This document shows positions 8,872-15,535 of a stretch of DNA of 22,859 bases, one piece after another (position 1 is the stretch's first letter; each line of letters opens with the position of its first letter). The notes under the pieces are model-generated. The model worked only from the letters and a program-made list of their open reading frames with translations. It searched no databases and was not told where the DNA came from. Origin of the DNA: a virus; the IMG/VR virus record IMGVR_UViG_3300009320_000478, positions 1 to 22,859 of that record; one strand, given 5' to 3'. The translations under genes and the position numbers were made by a program.

Positions 8872-11178
8872 ATGAATTTTGGTAAACAACTTATAACTGA
8901 AATACTAACTGAAGCTGGTATTAAAAACGTGATAGCGATATATCCCGGACGATTTCAGCCTCTATCTTTGCATCATGCTAAAACATTCAAGTGGATTCAA
9001 AGTAAATTTGGTGCTAAAAATTCATATATAGCAACATCCGATAAAGTTGAAATACCAAAATCACCATTTAACTTCAATGAAAAGAAAAAAATCATAAATA
9101 AATACGGATTCAGTAATGTCGTTAAAGTTAAGAATCCATATATAGCAAAAGAAGTGGTTAGTAAATTCGATCCAGATACTACAGCTGTAGTTTTTGTTGT
9201 TGGTAAAAAAGATGCAAGTAGATTATCAGGATCGAAATTCTATAGAGAATGGAATAATAAACCAGACGTAACATATCGTAATGGCGTATATTATTTAATA
9301 GCACCACATATATCATTAACTGTATCTGGATATGGCGGAATGGACGGAACTACAGTCCGAAGAGCATTGGGCGATAAATCAAAATCAGATAAAAAAGACT
9401 TATTCAAAAGCATATTTGGGTTCTTTGATAAATCAATATATAATCTAGTTGTTGGAAAGCTGGAAGCACTAAATGAAATTATGTCCGATTTTAGCGAACA
9501 ATTAATTGAATCATCCAATATAACTAAGTTAGGTAAATCAGAGGTGGATGACGGGCCCCGGCACTTCTACGGAAATCAAAAAACATATAGAACAAAGACT
9601 GAAGAGATGGCATTACGTCTTGGTTTTGAAGTTGTCAATTATCTAATAGGAAAAGAAGAATTTGAAATACACGATACTGACTTTCCAGAAGGACCACCAC
9701 AATCAGTAACATATTTTCCGGTAGGACTTGCAGGCGTATATGGAGTAGGTACTAACTATTTCAAGGACATGAAAGGACAACCAGCATTCTATAAGTGGAG
9801 TCGTAATATAATGAGAATAGTTCAGGCAACTGGATTTGAATTTATTACGTTCTTAGGAGCTGAAAAATCAATTGAATCATCTAAACAAGAGCCAACTAAA
9901 GAAGGCGATAGTTTAGTAACAGAGAATTTAGTTGAAAAGCCGGATAATCGAATATTATTAACATGTGGAGGCGGATATGGACATATGAACCATCCATTTG
10001 ATGATAACAATCTAACATTTGGTGACTTTAAACAATTAATAACTGGCACACTATCGGGAAATATTGATGTGAGTACAATATTTGAAAAAAGCGATGGAAT
10101 TAATCTCTTTGTTACGCATAAAAATGGAAAACTATTCGCAGCAAGAAACAAAGGACAAATAAAAAATCCAATTACAGCAAAACAAGTAGCTAAACAATTT
10201 GCAGGAAGAGGCGATATAAAAGATGCATTTGTATTTGCAATGAATGATTTAGAAAAAGCAATTGGATCACTATCTGAAAAACAAATTACTAAAATATTCA
10301 ATAACGGTAAAAATTTCATGAATCTTGAAATCATATACCCAAAAACAAAAAATGTAATCGACTATGATAAAACAGTACTTCAGTTCCATGGAGCACAGAT
10401 ATATGATGATAATGGCAATTCAATGGGTGAAGTACCTGATTCAGGTAGAATACTAGCTGGTATGATAAAACAAGTAAATGCAGATGTACAAAAGCATTTC
10501 AATATTATACCACCAAAAATATTAAAACTCGGCAAATCAAAAAACTTTGGCGAACGAGCATCGTATTTTTTATCAAAATTAAATAAGTTGCAAAAGAAAT
10601 TCAAATTAAAAGACACAGATACACTTGGTATGTATCACCAAGCGTGGTGGCAAGATGTTATTTCAAAAAAAGCAAATAGCTTGAAATATCCAATACCAAA
10701 TAAAATTTTAACTAATCTGGTCAAGCGATGGGCATTTTTTGATAAATCATATAAAATCTCAAACATTAAAAAAGATATTGATAACGAGGAGTTCTTAAAT
10801 TGGGCACTGGACTTTGATAAAACAGATCATAAAGACATGGTTAAGAAAAATATAGAGCCATTTGAACATCTATTCTTAGAACTTGGGGTAGAGGTACTAA
10901 AAAATATCGAAGGATTCTTATCTGCAAATCCAGATAAGACAGTACAAGATATCCGAAATCAAGTAGCAAAAGAAATAAAAAATATTAAGTTAAATGGTAG
11001 TCCGGACCAAATTAAAAAATTAGAAACACAACTTAAAAAAATACAAGCAATAGGCGGCTTTTCAGGTATAGTTCCGTCGGAAGGAATTGTGCTAAAGTGG
11101 AATGGGAAAATTTACAAAATTACAGGATTATTCGCGCCAATAGGGCAGCTTACCGGAATTATGAAATATGCCAGATAA
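8872..11178 (+). CDS. HxGH-type nucleotidylyltransferase fused to a polynucleotide-ligase-like domain (768 aa)
   Basis: Residues about 18-200 look like a cytidylyltransferase-type nucleotidylyltransferase of the NMN-adenylyltransferase/FAD-synthetase class: GRFQPLSLHH (26-35) fits the GxFxPxHxGH loop, and GTTVRRAL (from 159) fits the ISSTxxR motif. The C-terminal half carries, in order, EKSDG (K406, D408, G409) like ligase motif I K-x-D-G, FMNLEI (E486) like motif III, EGIVLK (E737-K742) like motif IV, and KIYKI (K746, K749) like motif V. Those motifs suggest a covalent-nucleotidyltransferase (RNA/DNA ligase-like) fold. I associate this type of phage protein with DUF6267, from memory. The first 14 residues, MNFGKQLITEILTE, form a short amphipathic helix followed by Ala, resembling a T4 capsid-targeting peptide with an L-x-E cleavage site. 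The adenylyltransferase call is good; the ligase call rests on motifs only. Confidence 0.75.
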   Translation: MNFGKQLITEILTEAGIKNVIAIYPGRFQPLSLHHAKTFKWIQSKFGAKNSYIATSDKVEIPKSPFNFNEKKKIINKYGFSNVVKVKNPYIAKEVVSKFDPDTTAVVFVVGKKDASRLSGSKFYREWNNKPDVTYRNGVYYLIAPHISLTVSGYGGMDGTTVRRALGDKSKSDKKDLFKSIFGFFDKSIYNLVVGKLEALNEIMSDFSEQLIESSNITKLGKSEVDDGPRHFYGNQKTYRTKTEEMALRLGFEVVNYLIGKEEFEIHDTDFPEGPPQSVTYFPVGLAGVYGVGTNYFKDMKGQPAFYKWSRNIMRIVQATGFEFITFLGAEKSIESSKQEPTKEGDSLVTENLVEKPDNRILLTCGGGYGHMNHPFDDNNLTFGDFKQLITGTLSGNIDVSTIFEKSDGINLFVTHKNGKLFAARNKGQIKNPITAKQVAKQFAGRGDIKDAFVFAMNDLEKAIGSLSEKQITKIFNNGKNFMNLEIIYPKTKNVIDYDKTVLQFHGAQIYDDNGNSMGEVPDSGRILAGMIKQVNADVQKHFNIIPPKILKLGKSKNFGERASYFLSKLNKLQKKFKLKDTDTLGMYHQAWWQDVISKKANSLKYPIPNKILTNLVKRWAFFDKSYKISNIKKDIDNEEFLNWALDFDKTDHKDMVKKNIEPFEHLFLELGVEVLKNIEGFLSANPDKTVQDIRNQVAKEIKNIKLNGSPDQIKKLETQLKKIQAIGGFSGIVPSEGIVLKWNGKIYKITGLFAPIGQLTGIMKYAR

Positions 11179-11191
11179 TAGGAGTTAACGT

Positions 11192-11848
11192 ATGTTAAAT
11201 GAAAAAGCAAAATCAGTAGCACAACAAAAATTAATGGGAATTGTACATGCAATTCAAAAGGGCGATATAGAACCAAATGATGCATCAGAAGAAGCACAAG
11301 AAATGGCTAAGAAAATGAAGAAAAAAGATGTGAAAGACTTTGCATCAACGAAACATAAAAATTTACCAGACAAAGTCAAAAAAGAACAAAAATTAAAAGA
11401 ACTAATAAGAAATCTAGTTTCTAAATTATTAGTTAAAGAGGGATATATAAAAGTACCAGATGGTTATGAAAACAAAATCAAATCAATGGCTGACTTAATG
11501 AAAATCAGATCAGATTTTTATAATGCAAATGGAGTAAACCAGTTATTAATTGACTTAAACTATACAATACACCAATCATTACGCGATTATATTCATGGTA
11601 ATGTTGATAAAGTGAATAAGGCTGGATTTGAAAAATCATTAGGACGAGAACTTGATTCTATATTATACAAATATACGACTGGAAAATTTCAATTATTTGA
11701 AAATCCAGATAAGAAAAAAATTAAAAATACAATAATTAAGATAGTATCAAAAAATATAAATGTTGAAAAAGTTGATCTAAAAGATAAATCAATACTTAAG
11801 AAAATCAAAGATGCATCAACTGAAATAATTAATAGTTTACTAAAATAA
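11192..11848 (+). CDS. DUF3008-like small phage protein with helical C-terminal extension
   Basis: AGGAG at 11180-11184 lies 7 bases before the ATG. Residues 1-60 (KAKSVAQQKLMGIVHAIQKG, then KKKDVKDFASTKHKNLP) match my memory of the short DUF3008 family found in phages and bacteria, whose function is unknown. Residues about 67-85 (KLKELIRNLVSKLLVKEG) form an amphipathic helix like those at the start of neighbouring proteins. The remaining 130 residues are charged and mostly helical, with no catalytic motif. DUF3008 proteins are usually much shorter, so the C-terminal part is an addition. It follows the nucleotidylyltransferase gene by 13 bases and is probably co-transcribed with it. Confidence 0.72.
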   Translation: MLNEKAKSVAQQKLMGIVHAIQKGDIEPNDASEEAQEMAKKMKKKDVKDFASTKHKNLPDKVKKEQKLKELIRNLVSKLLVKEGYIKVPDGYENKIKSMADLMKIRSDFYNANGVNQLLIDLNYTIHQSLRDYIHGNVDKVNKAGFEKSLGRELDSILYKYTTGKFQLFENPDKKKIKNTIIKIVSKNINVEKVDLKDKSILKKIKDASTEIINSLLK

Positions 11849-11856
11849 TATAAGTT

Positions 11857-12429
11857 ATGGCGAAATTAAAGAACATAGAAACCGTAAAAAAAATGTTGGA
11901 TGGGTCGCATCATACCCAAACCAAAAAATCATTCTATTTTGGCGGAGAAAAAAAACAAGATAGAAAAATCGGCGAGAGGTGGGTAGATAAAGAAGGAACA
12001 GAATGGGTACAGCAGGATGGATATAAAATAAATGTTCCAAAACTGCAAGAGATTAGAGATATGATGAGCGTTCCATCTGTTTGTCCGGAATGTGGTCGAC
12101 CAATGAAAAAACGATTGGACTCCAAATTTTGGTGGTCGCATAAAATGTGCATGGATTGTGTTATTGAATTTGAAACAAAACTGAGAATTGAAGGTAAATA
12201 TGAAGAATATGAGCGAGAGAAAGTTTTAGCAAATGTAATGGCTTGGTTAAAAGATGCTGAAAAAGAGAAAGAATACTTGAAACGCATGTATAGCAAACCA
12301 ATCGAATATACAAACAGCGACGGTACTATTGAAACATGGAACTCACCAATGACACCAGAAGAAATGTGTAAAAAAATTGATGATGATTTCGAGAAGATCA
12401 GGGAGCAAGTACTGAAGGAATTGGAGTAA
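11857..12429 (+). CDS. Zinc-ribbon phage protein of unknown function
   Basis: 190 residues. Two CxxC knuckles, CPEC (C76, C79) and CMDC (C98, C101), spaced 18 residues apart, form a probable zinc-binding ribbon. It is flanked by an N-terminal basic segment and a C-terminal acidic, coiled-coil-like tail (about 140-190). Zinc ribbons of this kind in phage proteins often bind nucleic acid or stabilise a small fold; neither can be decided here. The gene starts 8 bases after the previous stop without a clear Shine-Dalgarno sequence, so it may rely on translational coupling. No family name is recognised. Confidence 0.7.
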   Translation: MAKLKNIETVKKMLDGSHHTQTKKSFYFGGEKKQDRKIGERWVDKEGTEWVQQDGYKINVPKLQEIRDMMSVPSVCPECGRPMKKRLDSKFWWSHKMCMDCVIEFETKLRIEGKYEEYEREKVLANVMAWLKDAEKEKEYLKRMYSKPIEYTNSDGTIETWNSPMTPEEMCKKIDDDFEKIREQVLKELE

Positions 12430-12432
12430 AAA

Positions 12433-12780
12433 ATGGAATCACTAACAAAAAATAACTTCATGGATAAGCTAAAAAATCCAGCAATATGGTTCATCGTTAT
12501 TGCTTTTATTGGAACGATGGCTATATCATTGAATAATATTAAGGAAAATGCAAAAGACAATATTGCATCAGAACAGAAAACTAATAAGAGAGTTGATGTT
12601 ATACATGATAGATTAACTAAAAAAATTGATGTACAAAATGGAATTATTAAAGATTTGAAAGACCAAGAAATTAAACTATTAACTAAAGAAATAGAATTTT
12701 GGAAAAATCATTATAAACAACAAGTCGAAATCGAAAAATTAAGAGTTCACGTTGAATACTTAAAGAAGGAACACAAATAA
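12433..12780 (+). CDS. Single-pass membrane protein with coiled-coil domain (i-spanin-like topology)
   Basis: 115 residues. A short basic N-terminus precedes one hydrophobic helix (about 16-33, IWFIVIAFIGTMA), followed by a long highly charged helical region (about 35-115) with heptad-like spacing, consistent with a coiled coil. The inner-membrane anchor plus periplasmic coiled coil is the topology of Rz-type i-spanins, which fuse inner and outer membranes in the last step of lysis. No lipoprotein (o-spanin) gene is seen next to or inside it, so the spanin reading is tentative; a virion-assembly membrane protein is an alternative. GGAG at 12422-12425 precedes the ATG, and its stop overlaps the next start (TAATG). 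Confidence 0.65.
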   Translation: MESLTKNNFMDKLKNPAIWFIVIAFIGTMAISLNNIKENAKDNIASEQKTNKRVDVIHDRLTKKIDVQNGIIKDLKDQEIKLLTKEIEFWKNHYKQQVEIEKLRVHVEYLKKEHK

Positions 12781-13328
12781 TGGCAGCTGATTGGGGAACA
12801 TTTCAAACGAGCGTAGTACAGTTTCTGAAATCAAAATCATCTAAAGATTTCGACCAGACAGCAGATTTTTTTGCAACACAGTACGATATTGTAATTAAAA
12901 CATCAGCACTACTGATTGGCAATATAGCGACACCACCATCAAATGAACCAGTTTATGCTGCATTTTTAACAGCATTCAACTTAATGTATAATTCACCAAC
13001 TGACTTGGGTCCAGCTCCATATAATGTGTTAGCTGCACAAATAATTTCAACATACTGGTCGTCAATGCAATTTAATTCATTACCACCACATCCACCAACT
13101 ATTGTACCAGCGCCCGGTGTTAGCACATTATATTATGGGGATCCAAGTAGTTTGGGAATTGAACTATATAATGCATTTAATTCAAAGGAAGAAACATTAG
13201 TGGCATCAAATTTAGTACTAGCATTTTCAAATCATATGAAATTGGTTTCTGGATTATATACTGGGTTAATGCCATCACCAACTGGTCCGGTTCCAAGCCC
13301 ACCGATACCATGGGTTGGTGTGTTTTAA
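12780..13328 (+). CDS. Putative phage virion protein, unknown function
   Basis: 182 residues, starting in a TAATG overlap with the upstream gene, with AAGGA at 12766-12770 nine bases ahead. The N-terminal two thirds look helical (DWGTFQTSVVQFLKSK). The C-terminal third is rich in Pro, Gly and Ser (repeated PP, PSP and GPxP pieces) and ends in a hydrophobic WVGVF. There are no cysteines or catalytic motifs. Composition and the tight link to other late genes suggest a structural or assembly protein; no family is recognised. Confidence 0.6.
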   Translation: MAADWGTFQTSVVQFLKSKSSKDFDQTADFFATQYDIVIKTSALLIGNIATPPSNEPVYAAFLTAFNLMYNSPTDLGPAPYNVLAAQIISTYWSSMQFNSLPPHPPTIVPAPGVSTLYYGDPSSLGIELYNAFNSKEETLVASNLVLAFSNHMKLVSGLYTGLMPSPTGPVPSPPIPWVGVF

Positions 13329-13345
13329 TAAAAAAATTAATGATA

Positions 13346-13355
13346 CTTATATATG
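13346..13355 (+). promoter_or_regulatory. candidate phage late-promoter box (CTTATATATG)
   Basis: CTTATATATG sits in the 37-base gap between two genes, 10 bases before the ATG at 13366. It shares the core CTTATAT with the box at 16651 and resembles the T4 late -10 element. The overlap of its end with a short leader makes the leader very short. Confidence 0.35.
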
Positions 13356-13365
13356 AAAGAGTAAT

Positions 13366-13851
13366 ATGAAAATTGAAATCAAAAAAATAGGGGATGAATA
13401 TATAGCATCCGATAAAAGAAGCAATATTGAGTTAATCAAAACAAATGATAAAGATAAATTAGCAAAAACAATTTTTACTAAAGCGGTTGGAAATTTTAGT
13501 AGCACTGATTTAGCTAAGTATAAGAAATCAAATTTTAGAAAAATAATAAACAAAGTTGATAAATCCGGTGATTTTGTGTTCTATTTAGGAGAAAACACCA
13601 TGAAAAAATCAGAACTAAGAAAAATAATTAAAGAAGAAATAATATTAGAATTTACTTTAACTGATATTGGTAATTTCTTTTTTAAGATTAAAAGAAAGTT
13701 AACACCAAAACGAGTGGCTTGGGAATTATTTTTAATGTTTAGAGAACATAATTTGGATATAGGAGACAAGAAAGTTAAATCTTATATGGATTCAATACTA
13801 GGAGATACTAAATCTAAAGAGGAGTTTTATAAACTTTTAAGGGATAAGTAA
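13366..13851 (+). CDS. Small phage protein, possibly two products from nested starts
   Basis: 161 residues. Residues 1-78 form one small domain (MKIEIKKIGDEYIASDK, then a helical stretch). Residue 79 is a Met that begins MKKSELRKIIKEEIILE and is preceded by a near-ideal ribosome-binding site. The second half (79-161) ends in a helical region (KRVAWELFLMF, YMDSIL). The following gene begins with almost the same N-terminal peptide, which argues that Met79 is a genuine start, giving an 83-residue protein. No enzymatic motif is visible. The peptide resembles T4-type capsid-targeting sequences, so the short form could be an internal head protein (inference). Confidence 0.6.
   Translation: MKIEIKKIGDEYIASDKRSNIELIKTNDKDKLAKTIFTKAVGNFSSTDLAKYKKSNFRKIINKVDKSGDFVFYLGENTMKKSELRKIIKEEIILEFTLTDIGNFFFKIKRKLTPKRVAWELFLMFREHNLDIGDKKVKSYMDSILGDTKSKEEFYKLLRDK
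13587..13592 (+). promoter_or_regulatory. internal Shine-Dalgarno site inside a coding frame
   Basis: AGGAGA lies 7 bases before an in-frame ATG at 13600-13602. It is stronger than the site before the upstream start at 13366. It supports separate translation of 13600-13851 as an 83-residue protein starting MKKSELRK. Confidence 0.6.
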
Positions 13852-13852
13852 T

Positions 13853-14216
13853 ATGAAAAAAATCAGAAATCAAACAAATCATAAAAGAGGAAGTTAAAAA
13901 AGTACTAACTGAATCATATGGCGATGTAGGAAGTGGCGATAAATTCTGGAAATGGCCAACTAATGAAGTTGAAATTAAAGGCAAAAAAAGTAGACCAACT
14001 GGAAGCAAAACAGATACATTTAACATGTATCGTGCAAGAATAACATATTGGCCAGAAGGATATTCTGGAAAGTTTGGCGGAGATGATTGGCATACAGAAG
14101 ATGATAAACCAGCAAATTGGGAAAAAGAAGATGGATTACTTTGGATAATATCTACAGTCGACAAAGACGAAGTTATGGGATATATAAATAAAAACATGGG
14201 AAGGTGGAAACCATAA
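13853..14216 (+). CDS. Small MKKSE-type phage protein, frame broken in an A7 run
   Basis: From the ATG at 13853 the frame dies after 14 codons. Skipping one A of the seven at 13856-13862 gives a 120-residue protein starting MKKSEIKQIIKEEVKKVLTE, nearly the same as the internal start of the previous gene (MKKSELRKIIKEEI). It then continues in the frame open to the stop at 14214-14216. The body is rich in Trp, Gly and Asp (ARITYWPEGYSGKFGGDDWH, then GLLWIISTVDKDEVMGYI). The next ATG in that frame is only at 14025, so no other good start explains the open region 13863-14024. The lesion may be a homopolymer error, a real indel, or a slippage site. Function unknown. Confidence 0.6.
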
Positions 14217-14217
14217 A

Positions 14218-14508
14218 ATGAGCAAAGCAGGAAATTATTTTCTAAAAATCATGAGCGATACAGATGGAAATCCATCTAGTAAGCGTTGGTTCGCACTAGT
14301 TAGTTTCATATGTATGATATTTACATTGATCGCTGATATATTTTTCGAAATCACAGTAGCAGAATATCTCTACGAAGGATTTGTATGGCTAACTATAGGT
14401 GGTGTAATCGGATCAACCGTCGAACATTTTGCAAAAAGAAATCGTGGAAAAGAAGAAGCGGATACCTATCCATATGGCAGACCATATGAGAGAGTAGATG
14501 AAATATAG
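14218..14508 (+). CDS. Holin-like two-helix membrane protein
   Basis: 96 residues. It has a soluble N-terminus with a basic SSKRW boundary, hydrophobic helix 1 (about 25-44), a short acidic turn, helix 2 (about 50-66, including GGVIGS), and a charged C-terminal tail. Size and hairpin topology fit small phage holins, which permeabilise the inner membrane at lysis, and it sits just upstream of the terminase. No endolysin is visible in the window, so a non-lytic membrane role remains possible. AAGGTGG at 14201-14207 precedes the ATG at useful distance. The stop lies 2 bases before the TerL start, implying co-translation. Confidence 0.65.
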   Translation: MSKAGNYFLKIMSDTDGNPSSKRWFALVSFICMIFTLIADIFFEITVAEYLYEGFVWLTIGGVIGSTVEHFAKRNRGKEEADTYPYGRPYERVDEI

Positions 14509-14510
14509 TT

Positions 14511-15125
14511 ATGGACACAACTCAACAAAAAATAGCAAAACAGGGAATCACACTAAAAGATATAATCAAATCAGAAATAAAGAAGTGCAGAAAAGATCCC
14601 GCATACTTTATGAATAAATACTGTTATATCCAGCATCCAGAACGTGGAAAGATACCATTCAAACTATTCGACTATCAACGTGATGTAGTGATAGCTGATA
14701 TGGAGAAATATAAGCATAACATTATTCTGAAATCACGCCAGCTAGGAATATCAACTGTCGTAGCAGGATATTGTTTATGGATGGTATTGTTTCAAAAAGA
14801 TAAAACGATTAGAATAATTGCGACGAGTCAAGAGACATCCAAAAACATGATCACCAAAATAAGCTATATGTACTATAGCTTACCACGGTGGTTGAGATCA
14901 TTATCTGATGCGACGGAAGACAATAAAATGTCAATGTCATTTAGCAACGGATCGTCAGTGAGAGCGTTGTCGAGTACGCCAACTTCTGGGAGATCAGAGT
15001 CGCTTTCCGCGCTAATTTTTGATGAGTGCTGCGGAAAAAATACAAAAATAACACTACGAAATAAAGTAACTGGTGAAATAGTAGAAGAGGAAATTGGGAA
15101 TTTAATAAATGATAATTATGAATAA
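14511..15125 (+). CDS. terL: Large terminase, N-terminal ATPase part, fused to a short N-intein (TerL-N/IntN)
   Basis: 204 residues. 1-172 are the start of a T4 gp17-like terminase ATPase, the motor that pumps DNA into the head. A deviant Walker A, KSRQLGIST (74-82), has its Lys ahead of the loop. Walker B is LSALIFDE, ending D171-E172. From C173 the sequence changes to an intein N-terminus (CCGKNTKITLRNKVTGE) and stops at residue 204 with tandem TAA TAG. Removing the intein joins FDE to CAFAEY in the downstream ORF and restores the IDECAF-type Walker B region known from T4 terminases. The polypeptide alone lacks the rest of the ATPase and the nuclease, so activity depends on ligation to the product of 15212-16645, or on correction of the sequence. 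Confidence 0.85.
   Translation: MDTTQQKIAKQGITLKDIIKSEIKKCRKDPAYFMNKYCYIQHPERGKIPFKLFDYQRDVVIADMEKYKHNIILKSRQLGISTVVAGYCLWMVLFQKDKTIRIIATSQETSKNMITKISYMYYSLPRWLRSLSDATEDNKMSMSFSNGSSVRALSSTPTSGRSESLSALIFDECCGKNTKITLRNKVTGEIVEEEIGNLINDNYE
15027..15122 (+). other. Intein N-fragment (32 aa) of an atypically split TerL intein
   Basis: Begins with Cys1 of block A immediately after the Walker B Glu. The pattern CCGKNTKITLRNKVTGE then EEIGNLI fits intein block A (Cys, then T-x-I/V, a turn with G, and an E-I-x-x-L segment). Choosing the first rather than the second Cys as residue 1 gives the canonical spliced terminase FDE-CAF. It is far shorter than a standard N-intein of about 100 residues and lacks block B, which is found in the C-part instead. 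Confidence 0.78.
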
Positions 15126-15211
15126 TAGAGAAATTATATTACAAAACATTTAGATGAAATATCTTTGGCTAATAATGAACATATGTCTAAATTTAAGAAT
15201 CAAGTGATATC
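15126..15211 (+). other. 86-base spacer between the two TerL/intein ORFs
   Basis: It follows the TAA stop at 15123-15125. TAG at 15126-15128 directly follows, in the same frame. After the two stops that frame is open again for 31 codons (RNYITKHLDEISLANNEHMS and onward) to a TAA at 15222. The C-intein frame is closed by a TAA at 15194-15196 and opens only just before its ATG at 15212. There is no room for a homing endonuclease. Only a weak Shine-Dalgarno-like AAGTGA (15202-15207) precedes the ATG. Confidence 0.6.
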
Positions 15212-15535
15212 ATGGACAAAGTAATAAAAAACATATCGGAATGGGAAGTATTAACTCCAGATGGATTTAAGGACTTTAATGGCATCCAAAAAATAATAAA
15301 AGATGAGCATTATGTTCTAGATATAAGCGGCGATGAATTTATTTGTTCTGGAAATCACAAAATCAAAACAAAAGATGGATTCAAGTATGCAAAAGACTTA
15401 AAACAGAATGAGGAATTACTCGAAGGACAAATCATAAATAGTATAACAAAGGTAGATGAAGAAATTGACTTATATGATTTACTAAATGTGGGCGAAGAAC
15501 AAGAATATTACACTAATGGAATAATAAGTCACAAT
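15212..15535 (+). other. Intein C-fragment (108 aa) of an atypically split TerL intein
   Basis: Starts with Met, then EWEVLTPDGFKDFNGIQK, an intein beta-strand segment that normally follows block A. Block B is FICSGNHKIKTKDG (S-x-x-H in place of the usual T-x-x-H). Blocks F/G are LYDLLNVG and YYTNGIISHN, with the terminal His-Asn followed by Cys+1. From memory the AceL-TerL C-intein has the same architecture: a Met start before ILSPNGF, SINH in block B, and YITNGVVSHN at the end. The complete catalytic set (Cys1 in the N-part, block B His, terminal His-Asn, Cys+1) is present, so it may be active in trans. Confidence 0.82.

Noticed and set aside
8866-8874. TTG start two codons upstream of the nucleotidylyltransferase
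   Set aside because: It directly abuts the AAGGA site; the ATG at 8872 has proper spacing.
9822-10334. 170-residue minus-strand ORF opposite the nucleotidylyltransferase gene
   Set aside because: It lies fully antisense to a well-supported gene. The protein has a hydrophobic, Ser/Phe-rich shadow composition, and no ribosome-binding site or motif is visible.
11934-12560. 208-residue minus-strand ORF opposite the zinc-ribbon and coiled-coil genes
   Set aside because: It is antisense to two genes with good starts, and its Ser/Phe/Ile-rich sequence is typical of the reverse strand of Lys/Glu-rich coding DNA.
15126-15211. Homing endonuclease or other gene between the TerL halves
   Set aside because: The gap is only 86 bases and holds no complete ORF.
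15100-15240. Programmed ribosomal frameshift as the way to make full-length TerL
   Set aside because: Two consecutive in-frame stops come well before the frame overlap, so a single frameshift cannot join the ORFs. No slippery site with a downstream structure is evident.
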